From a virus: DNA of 35,547 bases. The stretch lies in the IMG/VR virus record IMGVR_UViG_3300030331_005786, positions 1 through 35,547 of that record; one strand, 5' to 3'. This document shows positions 30,534 to 35,547 of this stretch, in pieces. Both the position numbers and the translations under genes were made by a program. Within the stretch, counting starts at the first letter, position 1, and each line of letters opens with the position of its first letter. Under the pieces are notes generated by a model. That model had not been told where the DNA came from. It ran no database searches and was given only the letters and a program-made list of their open reading frames with translations.

Positions 30534-32435
30534 TCACCCAGTAGGTATTGTTAAACCATTTCTACCAAATTCAAAATACCACTTATCAGATGGTGTTAAA
30601 CCATTATTTACATTATTTTGATTAAATGCACTAGAATTAGGATTAGCTCCCCCAGGTGACCAAAAAGGTAATTCTGATGCTGTTTGAGCATTTGCGTTAT
30701 ACCAATTTATTCCTAATACACTTTTAAGTTTTAAGAAAATTTGAGTTTTTGAATATGCTTTTATTTGTTCAAATGTTAAACCATTAGGGGTTTCTGTAAA
30801 ATCAGGTCCAACAACATTTTGAAATAAATAATTTTCAGCTAAAAATATTTCAGATTGATATATATCATTTAATTCTTGTGATGTAATTGCTTCATTAGCA
30901 TTTCCACTTATTGGAATTTCATTAATAATAGGTTGATTATAACCTTGATTTTTAGATTTAAAATAATCTTTTAAAGGATCATTAAAATTATAAGGTCTAC
31001 CTGCTAAAAATTTATAATTTGCAATTTCAAAAATGGCTTGAAACAATGGTTTTCTTTTAGCCATTTCAGGTCTTAAACTAACAAACTCACTTCCAATAGT
31101 AGCATCACTAAATTGAGTTTCTGCTGTTAAAGCTAATCTTTCAGAGAAAGGAAAAAGTCTACCTGTTAGATCATCTGTAAAAAAAGCACCATCATCATCC
31201 CATCTTTTTGATGTTGGATTATAATTACCCCCTAATTCATTAGCATTTTTTAATAAATTATTAGCGGCTGTTCTTATTAGTGAAATTTCACCTTGTATTT
31301 GTTGTTCTGTTCCATCAAAATCAGCTAAGAATAAAGTTTTAATAGTTGAATCTAATATTCTATCACCTTGTTGCCATTCAAATCCTTCATTTGCTACAGC
31401 TTGTTCTAAAATAGTTCTTGAATTATCAAATGCCTCTTGAACTAGTGTATCATAATAAAAAGCAGTTGGACCTTTATTTTGGGATAATTCCCAAGCTAAT
31501 TCATATAATTCATCCGCTTCTTCTCTACTAGCTCCATAAATTGCCATTAATATAGCAATTTGTCCTTCTTTAAAAATAGCTTTAAGTGGGTCTTCTTGTG
31601 GTGGGGGTGGAGGGAAGATTAAATCTTTAGTATCAATTAACCACTTCACTTCATCAACTAAAACAGTATTTGACGATGAAAAAGATTCATTACCTAAAAT
31701 TTCTTCTACAGAAACATTTGGATTATAAAATTCCCCATCTATAACAGATTCTTTATTTTGAGCTATTACTTGTTTTTTATTAAATGAAAAATCTGAAGGT
31801 AAGAATTCTAATCTTAAATAATAATCACCATATAATAATCCTGGTGGGGTAGTTAATATTTCTTCTAATTGTTCATTAGTTAATACTCCTACAAAATTTG
31901 TAGTATCTGCTGTTAATGAATCTAAATCATCTTGATTAATATTAGGATCTTGTTGTAAACAATTATCTAATGCTACACTAAATTCATTTAATTTAGTAAT
32001 TACTTCTCCAACATCACTACTAATGATATCTAGTGCTTCTGGAATAGTATCTATAGAAGCATCTTCTTTATCTATTAACGTTCCTAAATTATCCAATGCA
32101 TCAGAAAAATTATTAATTATATTTACAGGAATACCTATACCTGGAGGAACTGATGTAGGAATTGGAAGTTGTTTTATAATTGTTACTCCTGCTTTTAAAG
32201 CTGTTACTGCTATTTCAGCACCTTGGGCTACTTTATTTAATGTTGCTATTTTTTGTTCTATTTGTTGTAAAGCACCATTTATTTCATTTTTTTGGTTAAT
32301 TAATGATCTTAATTCTTCAGTAGAAGGACAGGCATCCTTAAATCTATCTATTAATACATCTAATGTTTTATTAAATTGAAATGTAGTTCTAGTTACACTT
32401 TGTACTATTTTTGATATAAATCCTGATAGAGCCAT
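30534..32435 (-). CDS. Baseplate-region structural protein with helical N-terminus
   Basis: 633 residues. Residues 1-180 are helical: coiled coil about 38-72 (EELRSLINQKNEINGALQQI), then a hydrophobic stretch (VAQGAEIAVTALKAGVTIIK) with a Pro/Gly-rich loop (PTSVPPGIGIPVNII), then more helices. Residues 200-290 contain a strand-rich part (LLYGDYYLRLEFLPSDFSFN). The remainder is mixed alpha/beta and ends WYFEFGRNGLTIPTG. No known enzyme motif. The stop/start overlap with the gp5-like gene (32435) implies tight coupling, and gp25/gp6 follow. It may be a hub or tail-tip component. I do not recognise the family. Confidence 0.8.
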   Translation of the reverse strand: MALSGFISKIVQSVTRTTFQFNKTLDVLIDRFKDACPSTEELRSLINQKNEINGALQQIEQKIATLNKVAQGAEIAVTALKAGVTIIKQLPIPTSVPPGIGIPVNIINNFSDALDNLGTLIDKEDASIDTIPEALDIISSDVGEVITKLNEFSVALDNCLQQDPNINQDDLDSLTADTTNFVGVLTNEQLEEILTTPPGLLYGDYYLRLEFLPSDFSFNKKQVIAQNKESVIDGEFYNPNVSVEEILGNESFSSSNTVLVDEVKWLIDTKDLIFPPPPPQEDPLKAIFKEGQIAILMAIYGASREEADELYELAWELSQNKGPTAFYYDTLVQEAFDNSRTILEQAVANEGFEWQQGDRILDSTIKTLFLADFDGTEQQIQGEISLIRTAANNLLKNANELGGNYNPTSKRWDDDGAFFTDDLTGRLFPFSERLALTAETQFSDATIGSEFVSLRPEMAKRKPLFQAIFEIANYKFLAGRPYNFNDPLKDYFKSKNQGYNQPIINEIPISGNANEAITSQELNDIYQSEIFLAENYLFQNVVGPDFTETPNGLTFEQIKAYSKTQIFLKLKSVLGINWYNANAQTASELPFWSPGGANPNSSAFNQNNVNNGLTPSDKWYFEFGRNGLTIPTG

Positions 32436-33676
32436 TATAAAGTTCTTGTTGTTTTAGATTTATAAAATTCAATTGAAGTTAACATAGTTTGAGCTTGTAA
32501 CCCTACTTTTGTTGCAGTTTGAGCAACAGCTACATTAGGTACAAAAGGAATAGGTGTACCTACGGTACCTAAAGCTGATGATAATGAAATAACATTAGTT
32601 AATAATTTTTGAAAATCTTTTAAAAATTTGTCACCTAATATTAATGGTTCAGTTTTACTTTCATTTTTATCTCCTAACATTATTTGTTTTTTTGCTTGTA
32701 TAACAAAATTAGAAGGAGTATCAAAGTTAAAACCTTTTTTTGCACCAAATGAAATTGTTCGTTCAGAACTAAGTAAGATGTGATCACTTTTTGCATTAAA
32801 TAATAAACGACCTGAATCTACAATAACTTGAGAACCATTATATTCATTAGGTATAGTTGGGGTTTGTGATGAATCTGAGTATGATTTATAATCAGTACTA
32901 GATGCTTCTATAGGGATAGTTTGATTAGATGTTAAATATATTGATGATTTATCTGTATTTATATTTTCTACTTGAGGTACCCATGGATCATCACTTGTTT
33001 CTGTTTGACCATTTTTTATAATAATAAGAGGTTCACCATTAACCCCACTATTAGACCAAGGATTTGGGGGTGTACTATTATTAACAGTGCTACCAAATCT
33101 TATAGTATTACCCCATCTTCCTTCAATTAAAATATCACCTTCATAAGGTTGTAAATTTCTAATTCCTACTCTTTCCTGAAATGTTAATCCTAAATTTATA
33201 TCACTAATAGGTACATCAGATTGTATTTCAATACCAGCTTCAGTACTTTCATATTTTTGAGCATTTGATGGGTCGTTTGCTAGAGGGTTTGGGAGTGCAT
33301 TATGGTGAATACTATTCCAAATATTAACTGTTTGAAAATAATAAAACTCTTTTCCACTACTTAAGTTTTGTGTTGAAGTTGGGTTTGGTAACGTTATTAT
33401 ATAAACAATTTCATTTACTAATGGTAAAAATTTAATATTAGAATATAAAGGTTTTGCAAAGCTTAAAGATTCTAATGATTGGTTTCCAGGATTAGTTAAT
33501 TCTTCAAATAATATTCCTCCCATACCAGCATATTCTCCATATTGTTTCCAATTTAATGGATAATCATCTCCATTTAAGGAAACAAATTTTACTCTCACTG
33601 GAATTATGTCTGGAGATTGTTGTGGTGTAGATGGTTTTGGTCCTAATGAACTTAAACCTGTTGGAATTTTAACCAT
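32435..33676 (-). CDS. Baseplate hub/needle protein, gp5-like
   Basis: 413 residues. The N-terminal half has an OB-fold-like segment (IIPVRVKFVSLNGDDYPLNW) and LVNEIVYIITLPNP. The middle has EGDILIEGRWGNTIRFGST, a motif I associate with gp5/VgrG-like hub proteins of marine T4-like phages. The C-terminal part has repeating short strands (LLFNAKSDHILLSSERTISF, then GAKKGFNFDTPSNFVIQAKK), compatible with a beta-helical needle. I see no lysozyme domain, which T4 gp5 carries. Position just upstream of the 633-residue gene and gp25 supports a hub role. The exact T4 equivalence is moderately certain. Confidence 0.75.
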   Translation of the reverse strand: MVKIPTGLSSLGPKPSTPQQSPDIIPVRVKFVSLNGDDYPLNWKQYGEYAGMGGILFEELTNPGNQSLESLSFAKPLYSNIKFLPLVNEIVYIITLPNPTSTQNLSSGKEFYYFQTVNIWNSIHHNALPNPLANDPSNAQKYESTEAGIEIQSDVPISDINLGLTFQERVGIRNLQPYEGDILIEGRWGNTIRFGSTVNNSTPPNPWSNSGVNGEPLIIIKNGQTETSDDPWVPQVENINTDKSSIYLTSNQTIPIEASSTDYKSYSDSSQTPTIPNEYNGSQVIVDSGRLLFNAKSDHILLSSERTISFGAKKGFNFDTPSNFVIQAKKQIMLGDKNESKTEPLILGDKFLKDFQKLLTNVISLSSALGTVGTPIPFVPNVAVAQTATKVGLQAQTMLTSIEFYKSKTTRTL

Positions 33677-34025
33677 TATTTTTATTTTCTTTATTTGCTC
33701 TTTCTAATTTATCCATTTCTGCTAATAATTCAGCTTTTTCTTCTTCTGTTATACCAAATTCTCCTTCATCATTAGTATTATTAACAGCTCTTTGAATAAT
33801 AGTAGCCATTTTAATTAATTGTTCATCATTTTTTACCCCTATTTCTAAATACTCTTTTATTAAAGGTACTATTAAAGTAGCATCTCCAATTTCTTGAATT
33901 AAGGGTTTTAATTCACTTATTAATGATGAAATTTGTTCTTTTTTCTTTGTTTGGTTTTCATATATCTCATGAAGAATATCAGAGAATTTTTTGTCACCAA
34001 ATATTATTGAATCTAATTGTCCCAT
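33669..34025 (-). CDS. Small helical protein in baseplate operon
   Basis: 118 residues, almost entirely helical: MGQLDSIIFGDKKFSDILHE, then KKKEQISSLISELKPLIQEI, and an acidic Glu/Lys-rich C-terminus (EEEKAELLAEMDKLERANKE). Similar small helical genes sit next to the hub gene in other T4-like phages as far as I recall. It overlaps the gp5-like gene by eight bases. A variant promoter element lies just upstream of its start. It may be an assembly helper or hub component; no domain is recognised. Confidence 0.78.
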   Translation of the reverse strand: MGQLDSIIFGDKKFSDILHEIYENQTKKKEQISSLISELKPLIQEIGDATLIVPLIKEYLEIGVKNDEQLIKMATIIQRAVNNTNDEGEFGITEEEKAELLAEMDKLERANKENKNNG

Positions 34026-34030
34026 AATTT

Positions 34031-34044
34031 TTGGTTATAAATAT
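34031..34044 (-). promoter_or_regulatory. Variant of putative late promoter element
   Basis: The coding strand reads ATATTTATAACCAA a few bases before the ATG of the 118-residue protein. It keeps ATATTTATAA of the exact element but has CC in place of TA. It lies at the head of the whole baseplate operon, where a late promoter would be expected. Confidence 0.45.
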
Positions 34045-34059
34045 TAATTTTTTTTGTTT

Positions 34060-34869
34060 TTAAGATGGAAAGTAACCTTTCTCGTAGTATACTATATATT
34101 TTTCCTTGAATATTTTATGTAATTTATTAGCTATTTTTGTAATTTTTGGAGTTTTAACATCAATCATTTCTCTTATATAAATGTAAAGTGCTTTTTTATT
34201 AAAAACATCTATAGCATCTCTTTTTCTAAATAACTCTAAAATACAATCAGCTATTTGAGCATCATATTCTTTTGGAAAATAACTGTAAATATTATTAGTA
34301 ATATATTTTACATATAAATCAATAAAAATAGATAGTCTATCTCCTTCTTTATATCCCTGACTATATAATTCGTCCCCAAAGTTACTATCTGATTCTATAA
34401 ATTTTTGTGATGATTGTTCTAATTTAGGATTTAGAATAAAAAAAGTATCATCACCAACATCTAAATTTTGATGTTTAGTTATGTCTCCCATGTCAACAGA
34501 ATCTATTCTTTTTTTATAATTTTTTTGATTATATATTATTAACCATCTTTTTACAATAGTACCAAAGTAAGAATAGGCTTTAGCTCCTTTTAAGGGATCA
34601 AATAAATGTATTTTATCTAAAAGGAAGACCATAATTTCATGCTGTAAATCTTCTAAATTTTCTACATTATCTGTGTAGTAAAATTTAAAAGTATGAATTA
34701 TGTTTTCTGTTAGTTTATAAAAAGGGTAATGAATTTCTTTTTGATATATTAAACTTTTGAATTTTTTATCATTACTTTCATTATATTTAACTATAGCATT
34801 TTCAGTTTCTTGAGTAAAATAATTTCTCTTTTGTCTTTTTTTCTTAGCAGCTTTTATTATATTATCCAT
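34060..34869 (-). CDS. 55: Late-transcription sigma factor, gp55-like
   Basis: 269 residues, longer than T4 gp55 (185). The diagnostic sigma region-2-like core is at about 68-122: NVENLEDLQHEIMVFLLDKI, then FDPLKGAKAYSYFGTIVKRW, LIIYNQKNYKKR. The DPLKGAKAYSYFGTIVKRWLI motif is what I use to recognise gp55-like late sigma factors of T4-like phages. Known family role: it replaces host sigma on RNA polymerase and opens late promoters with the sliding clamp. The N-terminus is strongly basic (KAAKKKRQKRNYF), and there is an additional C-terminal helical region of about 100 residues. It is probably the reader of the repeated element described in this window. Confidence 0.88.
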   Translation of the reverse strand: MDNIIKAAKKKRQKRNYFTQETENAIVKYNESNDKKFKSLIYQKEIHYPFYKLTENIIHTFKFYYTDNVENLEDLQHEIMVFLLDKIHLFDPLKGAKAYSYFGTIVKRWLIIYNQKNYKKRIDSVDMGDITKHQNLDVGDDTFFILNPKLEQSSQKFIESDSNFGDELYSQGYKEGDRLSIFIDLYVKYITNNIYSYFPKEYDAQIADCILELFRKRDAIDVFNKKALYIYIREMIDVKTPKITKIANKLHKIFKEKYIVYYEKGYFPS

Positions 34870-34878
34870 TTATCACAG

Positions 34879-35157
34879 TTATATTTCTTTAATTTTGAAT
34901 TCATTTAATAATTCTTGTAAAGTCATAACTGTTTTAAAAAAGAAACCTATTTCATCATCGCTTTTAAATCTTCCTTGTGCATCTAGTTTTTTTAACTTTG
35001 CATCTGATAATTCTATTGCCTTTGATATTTTATTAAGATATTTCATATATTCTACTAGTATATCTTCTTGTTGTTCGTTTTTCTTCATTAGATTAAAAGT
35101 AGTAAAACCTAATACTACTACTAATGCTGATAAAACTGATATTAATATTATTTCCAT
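34879..35157 (-). CDS. Small membrane-anchored coiled-coil protein
   Basis: 92 residues. Residues 2-22 are one hydrophobic membrane segment (EIILISVLSALVVVLGFTTF), followed by LMKKNEQQEDILVEYMKYLN and a conserved-looking C-terminal part (SDAKLKKLDAQGRFKSDDEI, then GFFFKTVMTLQELLNEFKI). I recall this C-terminal motif (LKxxDxxGxFxSDDEIGxFF) as common in marine T4-like phages next to gene 55. It likely sits in the host inner membrane with the C-terminus in the cytoplasm. Function unknown. Confidence 0.82.
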   Translation of the reverse strand: MEIILISVLSALVVVLGFTTFNLMKKNEQQEDILVEYMKYLNKISKAIELSDAKLKKLDAQGRFKSDDEIGFFFKTVMTLQELLNEFKIKEI

Positions 35158-35158
35158 A

Positions 35159-35547
35159 TTATAAATTATCTAACATATTTTTTAGTCCTGGGCTTGAAAT
35201 ATTACCTAGTGCTTTTGATTTTGTTGTTTTTTTATTTTTTAATGTAAAATTTTCTTTTCCTTCGTTTTTATTTTGTTTAAATTTAGGTAACCACTCTTTT
35301 TCAAATTCAATTCTAGCAGCCATCATATCAGCTTGGTGTAAAATAAAAGGTAAAGAAGTTCTTGGTTTTTGTTCAGGCATAAATCCTTTTAAATACTTAT
35401 CATTAGCAGAATCATATAAACCATCGTGAGTTTGTATAGCTACCATTTCATTAAAGCTATATCTTATATTATGAGATTGAAGTAAATATAAAGTTCTATC
35501 TGGAACAGAAGCAAATGGTACTTTATTATTAAACATATAATCTTCAC
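35159..35547 (-). CDS. HD-domain hydrolase, N-terminus outside window
   Basis: The frame is open to the right edge: codons before the first in-window ATG (35534-35536) read E-D-Y with no stop, so this is most likely the C-terminal part of a longer protein. The visible part has VPDRTLYLLQSHNIRYSFNE, then VAIQTHDGLYD and LPFILHQADMMAARIEFEKE. HQAD corresponds to the last metal-site Asp of HD phosphohydrolases, and THDG to a conserved His region. Such phage enzymes act on nucleotides or related phosphoesters. The C-terminal 40 residues are Lys-rich and disordered. The family is probable; the substrate is unknown. Confidence 0.75.
   Translation of the reverse strand, partial: EDYMFNNKVPFASVPDRTLYLLQSHNIRYSFNEMVAIQTHDGLYDSANDKYLKGFMPEQKPRTSLPFILHQADMMAARIEFEKEWLPKFKQNKNEGKENFTLKNKKTTKSKALGNISSPGLKNMLDNL

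Noticed and set aside
32435-33676. Lysozyme domain in the gp5-like hub protein
   Set aside because: No Glu-x8-Asp-x5-Thr type lysozyme signature or similar catalytic segment is visible; only OB-like and needle-like parts are.
1-35547. tRNA genes, integrase or attachment sites
   Set aside because: No cloverleaf-like GC stretches, recombinase motifs or direct-repeat att candidates were seen. Gaps are too short to hold them.

Overview
The window is a compact, very AT-rich piece of a tailed-phage genome of the T4-like myovirus type. Every gene lies on the minus strand, genes abut or overlap by a few bases, and no gap exceeds about 70 bases. Three proteins anchor the T4-like call: a late sigma factor like gp55 (34060-34869), a baseplate wedge protein like gp25 (29725-30132) and a baseplate wedge protein like gp6 (27866-29725). 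A gp61-like primase (13100-14032) supports it. I see no Shine-Dalgarno sequence ahead of the genes I checked; leaders are A/T-only. With the style of the tail proteins, this suggests a marine Bacteroidota (flavobacterial) host, but that is an inference and an AT-rich alphaproteobacterial host is not excluded.

Layout in the direction of transcription (right to left). (1) 35547-34060: the end of an HD-domain hydrolase, a small membrane-anchored protein and the late sigma factor. (2) 34025-14572: the baseplate and tail block, with a gp5-like protein, an unknown 633-residue protein, gp25, gp6, several unrecognised structural proteins, a giant 2565-residue protein with a LamG-like region, and a pair of related tail proteins. 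(3) 14551-11511: a DNA-metabolism block with a GIY-YIG-type nuclease, primase, RecB/Cas4-like nuclease and P-loop kinase. (4) 11514-161: an accessory block of multi-domain and low-complexity proteins, followed by a truncated conserved protein at the left edge.

Block 4 is the most unusual part. Its 1071-residue protein strings together a nucleotidyltransferase, an HExxH metalloprotease-like domain, a cupredoxin with a complete type 1 copper site, several very basic domains and a HAD 5'-nucleotidase. Most of the domain junctions carry an (I/L)-x-E tripeptide, the cleavage rule of the T4 prohead protease gp21. Many proteins of the block also begin with a similar short amphipathic peptide that often ends in (I/L)-x-E, resembling the capsid-targeting sequences of T4 internal head proteins. 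The block also encodes a PD-(D/E)xK nuclease, a Cys-rich possible metal protein and a 56-residue Hc1 histone-like protein. My working hypothesis is that it encodes cargo packaged in the head and matured from polyproteins by the prohead protease. The protease and capsid genes are not in this window, so this cannot be settled here.

A 15-base element, ATATTTATAATAAAA on the coding strand, lies 4-16 bases before five genes, with two variants before two more. It is probably the phage late promoter. I found no tRNA, CRISPR array, insertion sequence or convincing hairpin terminator.
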